Positions 1-7,920 of a DNA stretch of 64,000 nucleotides are shown in pieces; the stretch's first letter is position 1; each line of letters begins with the position of its first letter. The notes beneath the pieces were generated by a model. That model was not told where the DNA came from, searched no databases, and saw only the letters and a program-made list of their open reading frames with translations. The position numbers and the translations under genes were made by a program. The DNA comes from UBA7683 sp964643895 (GTDB lineage: Bacteria; Patescibacteriota; Saccharimonadia; Saccharimonadales; UBA7683), in NCBI GenBank assembly GCA_964643895.1, contig CAZXUE010000002.1, positions 1-64,000 of the forward strand. The letters run 5' to 3'.

Positions 1-462
1 TTCTGAATTAAAAGTTTGTTTTGTGAGGGCGCTACGTACTTGTCTATACTCATCTTTAAGTCCCTGGGTGTTGCCCTTGGCGAATTCGAGAGCAACTGCA
101 AGACCGCCAGGCGGATCTTCATATATATACGGGTTGCCAACCCCAAGGCGAAGTTCTCGTTTTAGAGACTTTCGTGCGGCTCGTAGGCCAAGGACCTGGT
201 GGCGAAGTTCTCGCCTTTGATCGCCAGTTAATAAGTGGCGGCCCATGAGCGGCAACACAAGATTTCCGTCGTATGATATGGGCTCATAACCTTCGCTTTC
301 AAGATCGTCAACAACTGTTTAAGTGCCGATAGCAACTCTTCCTATATATAGATTCACACCTGAAACTCTTTCGGGGTGGTGATCGATTATGAGGCTTGCT
401 TCAGCTTCTTGCTCGGGTAGCTCTTTCGCTAAACGAGCTGCATCGAACGTACGTCTGCTCAT
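1..462 (-). pseudogene. Interrupted hypothetical ORF, runs off the left edge
   Basis: An ATG at 462 opens a 47-codon protein-like frame that ends at TAA (321-319). The same frame then stays open for about 106 codons to the edge of the window with ordinary protein-like composition, for example the segments LPLMGRHLLTGDQRRELR and VLGLRAARKSLKRELRLG. The simplest reading is one gene broken by a single ochre codon, one transition away from CAA (Gln) or one change from AAA (Lys). It has no recognisable domain. It could instead be a point pseudogene, an assembly error or two genes; the missing 3' end prevents a decision. Confidence 0.5.
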
Positions 463-499
463 TGGCTCATATTACTCGCACGGTTACTGTCATGCAAGC

Positions 500-1033
500 T
501 TATTCGTTATGGAGAAGCTCATGAAACTTTCGTTTAAGCTTCATAACTTTTGGGTTAATTATGATCTGGCAGTAGGCTCGTTCGGGGTGTTTGTTGAAAT
601 AATCCTGATGTTCCTCTTCGGCTGAGTAGAAGGTCTCGAGCGGTTTTATCTCAGTGGTAACCCTTTTGCCCCATACTCCTTCCGCTGTGGTTTTGATGGA
701 TTTCTCAATAATTGGTAGCTGGTTCTCTTGATACAAAATGATTGAACGATACTCAACGCCGATATCATTTCCCTGCTGGTTGGGGGTGGTAGGATCATGC
801 ATGGTCCAGAAAATATCGAGCACGGTTTTCAGCGATATTACTTCTGAATCAAATGTAACTTTTACTACTTCGGCATGAGTATTGCCAGGGCTGTGCAGAT
901 CCCAATAACTCGGATTTTCAAGCGTACCTCCGGCGTAACCGCTAACAACTTCGGTAATACCTCGAATGCGTCGATACAAGGCATCGAGGCACCAAAAACA
1001 TCCTCCGCCGAGTACTATCGAGCTCTTCCTCAT
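500..1033 (-). CDS. msrA: Peptide methionine (S)-S-oxide reductase MsrA
   Basis: Reduces methionine-S-sulfoxide in proteins and free methionine, using thioredoxin-type reductants in the cytoplasm. The 177-residue product has the MsrA signature GGCFWC with catalytic Cys12, followed by GYAGGTLENPSY and the conserved HAEVVKV and YRSIILY segments. A longer open frame reaches 1174, but the first 47 residues are not MsrA-like. The ATG at 1033 lies 6 nt after a TATACT -10 box (1045-1040) with no Shine-Dalgarno site, so a leaderless start is chosen. It lies divergently from the gene at 1091, and both promoters share a short intergenic region. Thioredoxin- and glutaredoxin-like genes occur near 18-19 kb. 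Confidence 0.95.
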   Translation of the reverse strand: MRKSSIVLGGGCFWCLDALYRRIRGITEVVSGYAGGTLENPSYWDLHSPGNTHAEVVKVTFDSEVISLKTVLDIFWTMHDPTTPNQQGNDIGVEYRSIILYQENQLPIIEKSIKTTAEGVWGKRVTTEIKPLETFYSAEEEHQDYFNKHPERAYCQIIINPKVMKLKRKFHELLHNE

Positions 1034-1090
1034 ATAGTTAGTATAAATCAAAGCGAAATATGTAGAATTATGATATAATAAGCGTATAAG

Positions 1091-1838
1091 ATGGAAGATA
1101 TAGTGGAAACAACGGATATTCAATACGATGATCTTATGGGTAAGGCGGTGACGGCCCATTCTCTGGGTGATCATGAAAGTGCACTTTCGTTAAGGGAGGA
1201 GGCTTTTTGGAGCACCGATGACCCTGTTCAGCAGGCGCGTGCACTCAGAGATGCATCTGCCTCGCATGGCTATCTTGGCCAGCACAAACAACAAGAAGCG
1301 CCTGCTCGTGGCTCACTCCGGCTTTTGGAAGAACACAGTGCGCCCCTTCGTGAAGTGGGGCTCAAAGGATCGACTAGCTCGCGTTATGGCAGCTTCGTTG
1401 GTACGGAAAGAACTTGAAGGTGAACCACCACGAAGTTGGGATGATCTTTCTTATACTTTCGCAAGCGCTTGGGGAGATATACGCGTAAGCGAGAATCGAG
1501 TGCGAGAGCGTTTTAAAAATATCCCATGGCCCTTCTCGGTTGATCAATACCGAATTAATATGGCGCCTCGCCACGCTGCCAGCGAGGCCTTGTTTGGATG
1601 GAATCGTGGGAACGGTCTCTTCATCGGCCTACGTGGGTTTGGGCTGGCGTTCTTAAGCGAGAATCCACTTCTTGAATACTCAAATCAAGAGAAAATCGGA
1701 CTCTTCAATCGTGCAAAGATTGTTGGTAAAGATGTTGTAACATCGCTTGGTGGCTTGGCTGTGGTTGCGCTTGCAACACAGCGCCCTACACGCCGACGTA
1801 CAGCAGCGGTCCGCATAGCTAAAAAGTTAATGAAGTAA
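1091..1838 (+). pseudogene. Hypothetical gene with +1 frameshift
   Basis: The first frame (1091 onward) encodes an acidic, helical, TPR-like N-terminus containing AVTAHSLGDHESALSLREEA. The C-terminal part (MAASLVRKELEG to the end at 1838) is in the next frame. The two join sensibly if one base is skipped at or just after the GGGG run at 1357-1360, giving about 248 residues with a basic tail (QRPTRRRTAAVRIAKKLMK). The single extra base in a homopolymer suggests a sequencing indel or a recent slippage mutation. A TATAAT box at 1074-1079 lies 11 nt before the ATG. The 3' end overlaps the convergent gene by 12 nt. No family is recognised. Confidence 0.55.
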
Positions 1839-2636
1839 CTCTCGACTTTTATGCGCGGCTTGCGTAAGGGCTTCGAACGGTTTATTGGGGTTCCAGGTTT
1901 GATAATTTGAAGCGAGGGCCGCAAAAATGACACGCCAGTGAGGCGGCTCTTTGGTTTCTAGCAGTTTTGTGGTGCTGATAGTGCCATGGCTTGCGATGAG
2001 TAGTTGACTATGATGGAGCGTCGCAATACTGATCGGGTATTTCTGGGTGAAATGATGCAGAAACTCAACTAGTTGCTCCAGGTTCATCTGATACGTGAGG
2101 GCAATTCCCTCTTTGCTGTGCTTAGCAATTTTTTGTAGCTGCGCGAAACTGGTAATAAGAGTTGTATGGGCGCGTTCTAGTACTGGCTGCGGCTGATGTA
2201 TGAACGAATCAAGGCTATCTTTAGTTATGATGGCGGGGGTAGTAACAGATCTTAGGAGCTGCTCTAGAAGCTGAGTTGTCTGCGAATTGCGCCCTGTGTC
2301 GCCAGGAAGAAGCAATAAGTCAACCGATGCGGATAAGCCCTCTAACTCGTGCCTCCCTTCAAGTGATAGTTCACCGCTCTGTGTGCTAGGCAGAAAAAAT
2401 GCTTCTGGATGCGTATGTCCTACTAATTTTTTAGTGCTCTCCGGCAGAGCCAATGTTACTTTATTAACGCCCGTTTTCTTGACAGTTTCAAATGCGCTTG
2501 CTGGTGCGCCAAGAGCATGAAGATGTCCGCCAATGATTAAAATGTGGCCTGCGTGATCGCGGCGCTCAGGCTTATTCCATTCAAGATCAGCAAACAGCGC
2601 CTTCCCACTTTGCCTATACCAGGATGTATTGTTCAT
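1827..2636 (-). CDS. NAD(P)H-hydrate dehydratase-like ribokinase-fold protein
   Basis: The 269-residue product resembles the YjeF C-terminal/NnrD family, which uses ADP to repair hydrated NAD(P)H. Visible similarities are the early glycine-rich strand LIIGGHLHALGAPASAFE, the alternating strand-helix pattern, and a later LLLLPGDTG segment where NnrD has its substrate loop. The canonical catalytic NxGD-type motif near the C-terminus is not clear, so activity is uncertain and it may be a divergent ribokinase-fold protein. It is the last gene of an overlapping operon with xth, Nudix and HAD genes, and its start lies inside the HAD gene by 23 nt. That context fits metabolite damage repair. Confidence 0.5.
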   Translation of the reverse strand: MNNTSWYRQSGKALFADLEWNKPERRDHAGHILIIGGHLHALGAPASAFETVKKTGVNKVTLALPESTKKLVGHTHPEAFFLPSTQSGELSLEGRHELEGLSASVDLLLLPGDTGRNSQTTQLLEQLLRSVTTPAIITKDSLDSFIHQPQPVLERAHTTLITSFAQLQKIAKHSKEGIALTYQMNLEQLVEFLHHFTQKYPISIATLHHSQLLIASHGTISTTKLLETKEPPHWRVIFAALASNYQTWNPNKPFEALTQAAHKSRELLH

Positions 2637-3327
2637 CTTTTTTCTCGAGTTGATAAACTACGTTTTTACGTTCGATGACGATTTTCCAACCCTTTTTCCT
2701 GGCTGTCTGAAATAACTTTTGGTCGGGGTTAAAAGCGATAGGATTTTCAACAATTTCGAGCATACTCGCATCGCTGAGGCTGTCGCCTATTGCGTAGCTA
2801 TCATGTAATGTAAGTTGGTGCTTCTCAATTAAAGACAAAAGCGCAGACTTTTTATCGATACTCGGCACAAATTTCTGGCCGGTAAATGCATAGTTCTTTC
2901 GCATGTAAACAGTGCCTAAAAAATCATCAAAGCCGTAGTGGTTTGCAACTTTTTCGACTAGTTCGGTGTGAGAGCCAGAGATTGCTAATAAGATATAGTC
3001 TCTGCGCTTTAGTTTTGTAATAAGATCACGAGTGAATGTATACACTTGGTCTTGATACTCCTCTATTACGCTCTGGGTTAAGCTCTCAAAAGTCTTTGTG
3101 GGAATATTCGTGATGGCTTTTTCAAATTCTGTAATTAAGGTCTGTTCGTATTCATGAAAGTCCGTTTTGCTCTCGCGCCGTTTCCAGACCATACGAGCCT
3201 CTCGAATTGTTTGCAATGCCGATTTGCCGAGGAGGACGGATTGAGCCAGCTTATCAACAACTGCATGATACAACTGCCAGCGAATAAGTGTGCCATCAAT
3301 ATCAAAAGCTGCAAACTTAGGTTTCAT
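2614..3327 (-). CDS. HAD-superfamily phosphatase (SerB/HAD-IB-like)
   Basis: About 237 residues with all four HAD motifs. Motif I is FDIDGT near residue 9, with a nucleophile Asp and an acid/base Asp two residues later. Motif II is the Ser in LAISGSH, motif III a Lys in SIDKKSALL, and motif IV GDSLSDASML. The helical cap inserted after motif I is typical of HAD-IB phosphatases acting on small phosphorylated metabolites such as phosphoserine. The substrate cannot be read from sequence. The ATG at 3327 overlaps the end of the upstream Nudix gene, which indicates translational coupling. A TTG one codon upstream is a less likely start. Confidence 0.8.
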   Translation of the reverse strand: MKPKFAAFDIDGTLIRWQLYHAVVDKLAQSVLLGKSALQTIREARMVWKRRESKTDFHEYEQTLITEFEKAITNIPTKTFESLTQSVIEEYQDQVYTFTRDLITKLKRRDYILLAISGSHTELVEKVANHYGFDDFLGTVYMRKNYAFTGQKFVPSIDKKSALLSLIEKHQLTLHDSYAIGDSLSDASMLEIVENPIAFNPDQKLFQTARKKGWKIVIERKNVVYQLEKKDEQYILV

Positions 3328-3799
3328 CAAATTGCTCTACTTCTGTAACGGTATGTTCGGTAACTTGGTCGTGGCTGTCCATGGTGAACTGGGCTTTTAC
3401 TTTTTTGCCAGCCAATACTAGCGGTAACCAGTGGCGGTCATCGGACCAGCAGTCATCGTATGGTATGGTGTTTTTCTTAAACCACTGCGGCCGCATCTCC
3501 TCGGTCTCAACGGGCTTGCCTCGCCACTCAGTACAGGTAAAAGCACTCACATGCATAAGCTTTCGTCTATCTTCGTGTACTTCGTTAAAAATGATATCAG
3601 CCACTTTCCCAAACGTTATTGGTGTAACCTCAATTTCCTCCTGACATTCTCGGATGAGCGCTTGTTCCAGGCTCTCATCTGACTCCACTTTACCTCCGAC
3701 ACCGTTCCAGCGGCCAGCACCGAAGCCACGTTTTTTCATTGCCAGCAAGATCTCGTCTTTTCGAATGAGAAACAGTAATGTCAAATCTTGTGTCATCAT
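3317..3799 (-). CDS. Nudix hydrolase, MTH1/MutT-like 8-oxo-dGTP diphosphatase
   Basis: About 160 residues with a full Nudix box: GGKVESDESLEQ, then RECQEEIEV, matching Gx5Ex7REUxEExGU. The preceding KKRGFGAGRWNGVGGK is strikingly like eukaryotic-type MTH1, which removes 8-oxo-dGTP and other oxidised purine triphosphates from the nucleotide pool. C-terminal aromatic residues (RPQWFKK, DRHWLPL) also fit MTH1-like folds. The ATG shares a base with the TGA of xth (TGATG), so the gene is translationally coupled to an AP endonuclease, a sensible partner in defence against oxidised bases. Confidence 0.88.
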   Translation of the reverse strand: MMTQDLTLLFLIRKDEILLAMKKRGFGAGRWNGVGGKVESDESLEQALIRECQEEIEVTPITFGKVADIIFNEVHEDRRKLMHVSAFTCTEWRGKPVETEEMRPQWFKKNTIPYDDCWSDDRHWLPLVLAGKKVKAQFTMDSHDQVTEHTVTEVEQFDET

Positions 3800-4593
3800 C
3801 ACGTGAGCTCGATACTAATCGGGCAATGATCGGACCCAAGCTGGCCGGCATGAATAGCAGCGCCTTTTACCCTACTTTTGACAGCTTCAGATACTAGAAA
3901 GTAATCAATGCGCCAGCCGACGTTTCTCGCTCTGGAGTTGGCAAAGTGGCTCCACCAGGTGTAGTGGCCGTTGCCTTGTGTAAATAAGCGAAATGTATCA
4001 ACAAAACCGGCGGCTAGCCAGTTATCAAAACCGGTTCGCTCTTGGTCGCTAAAGCCTTTTTTGCCCTTGTTAGCTTTCGGGTTAGCAAGATCATCTTCGG
4101 TGTGAGCAACGTTCATGTCGCCGCAATAAAGCACAGGCTTTTTTCTCTGCAAATCTGCGCAGTATAGAGTCATGGCTTTGTCCCACTGTTGGCGAAGGTC
4201 TATTCTGAGCAGACCATCTTTTGCATTGGGCGTGTAGGCCGTCACCACGTAATATTCATCAAACTCAGCAGCAATCACTCGCCCTTCGTCGTTGCTGTGG
4301 CCGTAGCCATCTTTTATGAGACCGCCAGCTTTCACAAACTCTTCTGGGATGTCATTGATGATTGCAAGTGGCTTAATTTTAGTAAAGATTGCAGTGCCAG
4401 AATAACCTTTTTTACTTTTTGATGAGTTCCAATATTCTTCGTACCCGCTGGCATCAAATTCGGCCTGGCCCTGCTCAGCCTTGGTTTCTTGTAAGCACAA
4501 AATATCCGGCTGGTACTTTGCTAGAAACTTTTGTAACTCCCCTTTTCGCACAACCGCCCGAATACCATTTATATTCCATGAATATAGCCTCAT
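3799..4593 (-). CDS. xth: Exodeoxyribonuclease III / class II AP endonuclease
   Basis: The 264-residue product incises DNA 5' to abasic sites and has 3'-5' exonuclease and 3'-repair activity in base excision repair. Family motifs appear in order: WNINGIRA, LCLQETKA (metal-binding Glu), TAYTPNA, GDMNVAHTEDDLANPK, GWRIDYFLVS and the C-terminal GSDHCPI with catalytic Asp-His. Length is normal. The start lies 7 nt downstream of TATACT (4606-4601) with no Shine-Dalgarno site, suggesting leaderless transcription. It is the first gene of a four-gene overlapping operon with a Nudix hydrolase, a HAD phosphatase and an NnrD-like protein. Confidence 0.95.
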   Translation of the reverse strand: MRLYSWNINGIRAVVRKGELQKFLAKYQPDILCLQETKAEQGQAEFDASGYEEYWNSSKSKKGYSGTAIFTKIKPLAIINDIPEEFVKAGGLIKDGYGHSNDEGRVIAAEFDEYYVVTAYTPNAKDGLLRIDLRQQWDKAMTLYCADLQRKKPVLYCGDMNVAHTEDDLANPKANKGKKGFSDQERTGFDNWLAAGFVDTFRLFTQGNGHYTWWSHFANSRARNVGWRIDYFLVSEAVKSRVKGAAIHAGQLGSDHCPISIELT

Positions 4594-4611
4594 GAGCTTA
4601 AGTATACCGCA

Positions 4612-5568
4612 CTAACCTTGCTTCTTTGTAGAGTCATCAAAAGTCCGTCGAGGTATTGGCCATACTGGAATTGGCTGCTGTCTGTATGCTAAGTACGAGC
4701 CCGCTGCTATCATCCCGGCAACTTCGATATATGGACCAATATATGCTCCCTCTCCGACAATTGTGTCACCGAGCAGTGCGGCGCCAACATCAACCCGTGT
4801 GCGGCTACCAAGCTCCACATATGGTCCAATGGCAACTCCATCATCAATGGTAACCCCATCTTCAATTGCACAATACTCTCCGGCACGCACACCCGGAGCA
4901 ACCCTAACATTTGCACCAACAAGCGCGTGATCTCCAAAGACGACCCCATCCCTTAGTGTTAGATCTGTTTTGGATACAAATTCATTACCTAATCTGACAC
5001 TGCTCGACACATTTGCTTTTGTAAGCCGAAGCCCCCTGCCAGCGGTGAGCGAACCAGATATGATTGAGTTAATGATTATTGCGCCATCTCCTACTGCACA
5101 ATTTGGTCCTAGTTTTGAATTGGTAAGTTTACTCTCATGGCCAACTCTTGACTTTACTCCGACGCTGCAATTTGGCCCAACCTCGGTTGTATCGCCAACG
5201 TATGCACCATCATGTACTTCTGCTCCGCCTCTAACGACCACTCCTTGCTCAAGCTCTACGCCAGGATGTATCTTGGCATCAAGGATTTGTACACCTGCGT
5301 GGATAACAGTCAACGGCCCAACCATACTTCCGACTGTGGCTAAAGCAGATTTCTCAATTATTGAGCCATTCGGGTGAAGGTAGAAGTCTCCCGGTGTAAA
5401 ACGGCGTTGGTTTTGAGGTCCACCTGCGGTTTCTCTTGTTTGAAGCCGACATGCGACAGGCTGCTCTATTCGAGTATGGACTTCGCGCAGAGGCAAAAGT
5501 GCATCTGAAAATGCAATTACACCCATGCTTCCATCTGTGTTTCGCAGCGCTCGTACTTCACCTGACAT
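4612..5568 (-). CDS. Left-handed beta-helix (hexapeptide-repeat) protein
   Basis: The 318-residue product consists largely of hexapeptide repeats of the [LIV]-G-x-x-x-x type. Examples are VGPLTVIHAGVQILDAKI, TEVGPNCSVGVKSRVG and AIGPYVELGSRTRVD, which form a parallel left-handed beta helix from about residue 80 to 300. Such domains occur in acyl- and nucleotidyltransferases (GlmU, LpxA, gamma-carbonic anhydrase types). The N-terminal 80 residues do not look like a nucleotidyltransferase, so the substrate is unknown. The ATG at 5568 is chosen because TAAAAT lies 7 nt upstream (5581-5576). A longer TTG start at 5604 is possible. Confidence 0.75.
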   Translation of the reverse strand: MSGEVRALRNTDGSMGVIAFSDALLPLREVHTRIEQPVACRLQTRETAGGPQNQRRFTPGDFYLHPNGSIIEKSALATVGSMVGPLTVIHAGVQILDAKIHPGVELEQGVVVRGGAEVHDGAYVGDTTEVGPNCSVGVKSRVGHESKLTNSKLGPNCAVGDGAIIINSIISGSLTAGRGLRLTKANVSSSVRLGNEFVSKTDLTLRDGVVFGDHALVGANVRVAPGVRAGEYCAIEDGVTIDDGVAIGPYVELGSRTRVDVGAALLGDTIVGEGAYIGPYIEVAGMIAAGSYLAYRQQPIPVWPIPRRTFDDSTKKQG

Positions 5569-5711
5569 TGTCGAGATTTTACAGGTTATTTTTATGCGGT
5601 GCAAGCATAAGCATAATTATATTTTGCCGCATGTTCCAACTTCGTATACATAGTAGCGTGCCGGTAGTTATCTTAAGCAAGCGGGTCGCCAATGTGCTAA
5701 ACTGATGGTCA

Positions 5712-6416
5712 ATGTATAAACGTGTACTTTTGAAGATTTCCGGTGAGCAGTTGGCGGGTAAATTTGATTCTGGTATTGATCCTGAAAGGGCTGCCTGGCT
5801 TGCGCGCGAGGTTAAACAGGCCGCTGTGAATGGAACCCAGGTTGTCATCATGGTTGGTGGCGGTAACTTCGTAAGAGGTGCGCAGGTTGCGGGTGCGGGC
5901 ATCAAGCGTGTGACGGGTGATCATATGGGTATGCTCAGCACGCTTATTAATGCGCTAGCTCTCACTGATATCTTTGAGGCGCAGAATGTTCCCACAAGAT
6001 GTCTCAGCAATATATTTGCCCAGCAGGTTGCTGAGCCATTTGTTCATCGTCTTGCGGAAAAACACCTCCAAAACGGAAGAGTAGTAATTGTAGCAGGAGG
6101 AATTGGCCGGCCTTATCTGACAACTGATACAGCTGCTGTTTCATTGGCACTCGAGCTTGATTGTGACGTTGTCCTGAAAACAACCAAGGTTGACGGAATT
6201 TACGATAAAGATCCATCCGAGCACCAAAACGCGAAACGGTATGATACTTTGACCTATCAAGAGGCTGTCGAGAATACTGAGATTAAAGTAATGGATAAGG
6301 CGGCTTTAGGCCTTGCTATGGAGCAGTCGATGCCTGTGATAGTATTGAGTGTTGAAACGGACGGTAGTTTGCTAAAAGCAACCTCTGGTGAGCAAATCGG
6401 TACGAAAGTTAGTTAA
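5712..6416 (+). CDS. pyrH: UMP kinase
   Basis: The 234-residue product phosphorylates UMP to UDP with ATP in the cytoplasm, an essential step in pyrimidine nucleotide supply. It is an amino-acid-kinase-fold bacterial UMP kinase, visible from KRVLLKISGEQLAG at the N-terminus, MVGGGNFVRG, GDHMGMLSTLINALAL, VIVAGGIGRPYLTTDTAA and KTTKVDGIYDKDP. Length is normal for PyrH. The start lies 8 nt after a TAAACT box (5698-5703) with no Shine-Dalgarno site. It is divergent from the beta-helix gene and convergent with smpB. Confidence 0.97.
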   Translation: MYKRVLLKISGEQLAGKFDSGIDPERAAWLAREVKQAAVNGTQVVIMVGGGNFVRGAQVAGAGIKRVTGDHMGMLSTLINALALTDIFEAQNVPTRCLSNIFAQQVAEPFVHRLAEKHLQNGRVVIVAGGIGRPYLTTDTAAVSLALELDCDVVLKTTKVDGIYDKDPSEHQNAKRYDTLTYQEAVENTEIKVMDKAALGLAMEQSMPVIVLSVETDGSLLKATSGEQIGTKVS

Positions 6417-6425
6417 TCTCGGCTA

Positions 6426-6887
6426 CTAGCGTTTTATCTCGCGTTGGGCGTCGCGGTCTTGTTGACGTCGCTTGATGGTTTCGCGTTTATCGTAGTTCTT
6501 CTTGCCTTTGGCAAAGCTGAGTTCGATTTTTATAAAACGACCTTGATTAAATAAGCGAGTTGGCACGATGGTCAGACCTTGTTTTTTAGCTTCTTCAATG
6601 TGCGCCAGCTCTTTTTTGGTAACGAGTAATTTCCTTGGAGTAGAGCGTTCTTTCTCTTCATTGACGCCCCGTGCGGTGTCGGGAATTGAAATACTCATGT
6701 TAGTAAGCCACAGCTCGCCTTGTTTCAAATTGGCGTAACTTCCTGTTAGCCGAATATGACCAAGCCTTGCGCCACGTACCTCTGCTCCGCTCAGAATAAT
6801 ACCTGCCGAAATAGTTTCGCCAAGCTCGTAATCAAATCGTGCTCTACGATTGATGAGGGGTTTTGCAGATGTTGGCTTCTTTTTCAT
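6426..6887 (-). CDS. smpB: SsrA-binding protein SmpB
   Basis: About 153 residues. SmpB binds tmRNA and carries it to stalled ribosomes for trans-translation. Signature segments are NRRARFDYELGETISAGIILSGAEV, split here as NRRARFDYEL and GIILSGAEV, then the TGSYANLK and ELWLTN regions and the basic tail KGKKNYDKRETIKRRQQ, which enters the mRNA channel. The ATG at 6887 lies 6 nt downstream of TATACT (6899-6894). The heptamer repeat at 6905-6960 sits immediately upstream of this promoter and replaces the normal -35 region. Confidence 0.95.
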   Translation of the reverse strand: MKKKPTSAKPLINRRARFDYELGETISAGIILSGAEVRGARLGHIRLTGSYANLKQGELWLTNMSISIPDTARGVNEEKERSTPRKLLVTKKELAHIEEAKKQGLTIVPTRLFNQGRFIKIELSFAKGKKNYDKRETIKRRQQDRDAQREIKR

Positions 6888-6904
6888 TCCATTAGTATAC
6901 TTCA

Positions 6905-6960
6905 TCAGATGTCAGATGTCAGATGTCAGATGTCAGATGTCAGATGTCAGATGTCAGATG
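6905..6960. repeat. Heptamer tandem repeat, 8 copies of TCAGATG
   Basis: Eight exact head-to-tail copies of the 7-bp unit fill 56 bp between the smpB promoter and the end of the glycoside-hydrolase gene. The array supplies the last codons and the TGA stop of that gene (GHLTSDI), so copy-number change would alter its C-terminus. Perfect copies suggest recent expansion by slippage. The unit is too short and lacks spacers, so it is not a CRISPR. Confidence 0.95.
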
Positions 6961-7920
6961 TCCCTTTATGACTTCCCCTAGTCCTGCGTCGCCCTTCAGA
7001 TGGCACCAATACCACCACTCGCCTCCCCAGAGGTCTATGGGGTATAATCTCGTCTGCTTGCCGAGCTGAATGTTTTTTCTCAATTGTGCAACGCTCATAG
7101 ATTTATCTTGTTCTTCTTGGGGCATTTCCCAGATCGCTTTTGGTCCCCACGGTTCGGCCTGAAGCTCGTGTATAAAACTCGATCTGCCAGCAATAGCTTT
7201 AATTAATCGGGCTCGAGCCGACCACCACCAAATTGGAATTTTATTTGTGGTGTAATTACCATTTTCAAATTGATTTTGGTAAAAAGTAAATCCGAGCTGA
7301 TCGGGTCGAGGCTTTCGTAGCGGTATGCCGTAAGTGTTACTCGTGCTCATAACGACCGGTCGAGCTTGATCGAGTGATTTTACGAGATCATACTCGCGCC
7401 GTAATCGAGCGCGGCTGAAATCTCCATTTTTGCCAAAACCTCTGTTTAGTGCCTCGTTCTCAAGCTGCCAGCTGATGATGCATTTTTGATTTTTAAACCG
7501 TTTTACAACAGCTTCAATAAATGCGCAAAGTGCATCATATCGTTCGGACTCGGGCAGATTCAGTGCCCACTTTGGCCAGTGGCTTTCCGGCCAACGCGGT
7601 TGGCGCACGCCGAGACAGATCGTGATTATGCCTTTATGTTTTGCGATGGCGGCAATTTGCGTATCGAGTGCCGTGAAATCATATTTACCACGCACTTTTT
7701 CATGTTCATCCCAGTAGCTCATCAGCCTAAAGCGTCTAAAGCCAAGATCTTTCAGCAAGTAATCGAGTGCATCTTTGCTAGAAATGTCGAAATTCCGACA
7801 CTGTTTGAGTGAAAAGCTGACGCCAAAACGTGATGGATCAATTACGGCCGGTTGAGTTCGGTCTTTACTGCGTCCCAAATCGTCGGATCGCCTAGCTTCT
7901 CTTTTCGCCAATACCACCAC
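6940..7920 (-). CDS. Glycoside hydrolase-like TIM-barrel protein (clan A type), soluble paralogue
   Basis: The 326-residue product closely resembles the upstream neighbour, sharing FRLMSYWDE, LGVRQPRWPE, WQLENEALN, FIHELQAEPWG and GGEWWYW. The NE pair (Glu156) and the later HELQ Glu252 are placed like the acid/base and nucleophile of clan GH-A retaining glycosidases, so it probably cleaves or remodels a glycan. Unlike the neighbour it has no membrane anchor or signal peptide. The start is uncertain: GTG at 7920 gives a 79-nt overlap with the upstream gene, and the homologous region begins near VIDPSRFGVSF, about residue 27. The C-terminus is encoded by the heptamer repeat. Confidence 0.75.
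   Translation of the reverse strand: MVVLAKREARRSDDLGRSKDRTQPAVIDPSRFGVSFSLKQCRNFDISSKDALDYLLKDLGFRRFRLMSYWDEHEKVRGKYDFTALDTQIAAIAKHKGIITICLGVRQPRWPESHWPKWALNLPESERYDALCAFIEAVVKRFKNQKCIISWQLENEALNRGFGKNGDFSRARLRREYDLVKSLDQARPVVMSTSNTYGIPLRKPRPDQLGFTFYQNQFENGNYTTNKIPIWWWSARARLIKAIAGRSSFIHELQAEPWGPKAIWEMPQEEQDKSMSVAQLRKNIQLGKQTRLYPIDLWGGEWWYWCHLKGDAGLGEVIKGHLTSDI

Noticed and set aside
6905..6960. CRISPR array
   Set aside because: Units are 7 bp and directly adjacent, without spacers, and no cas gene is present.
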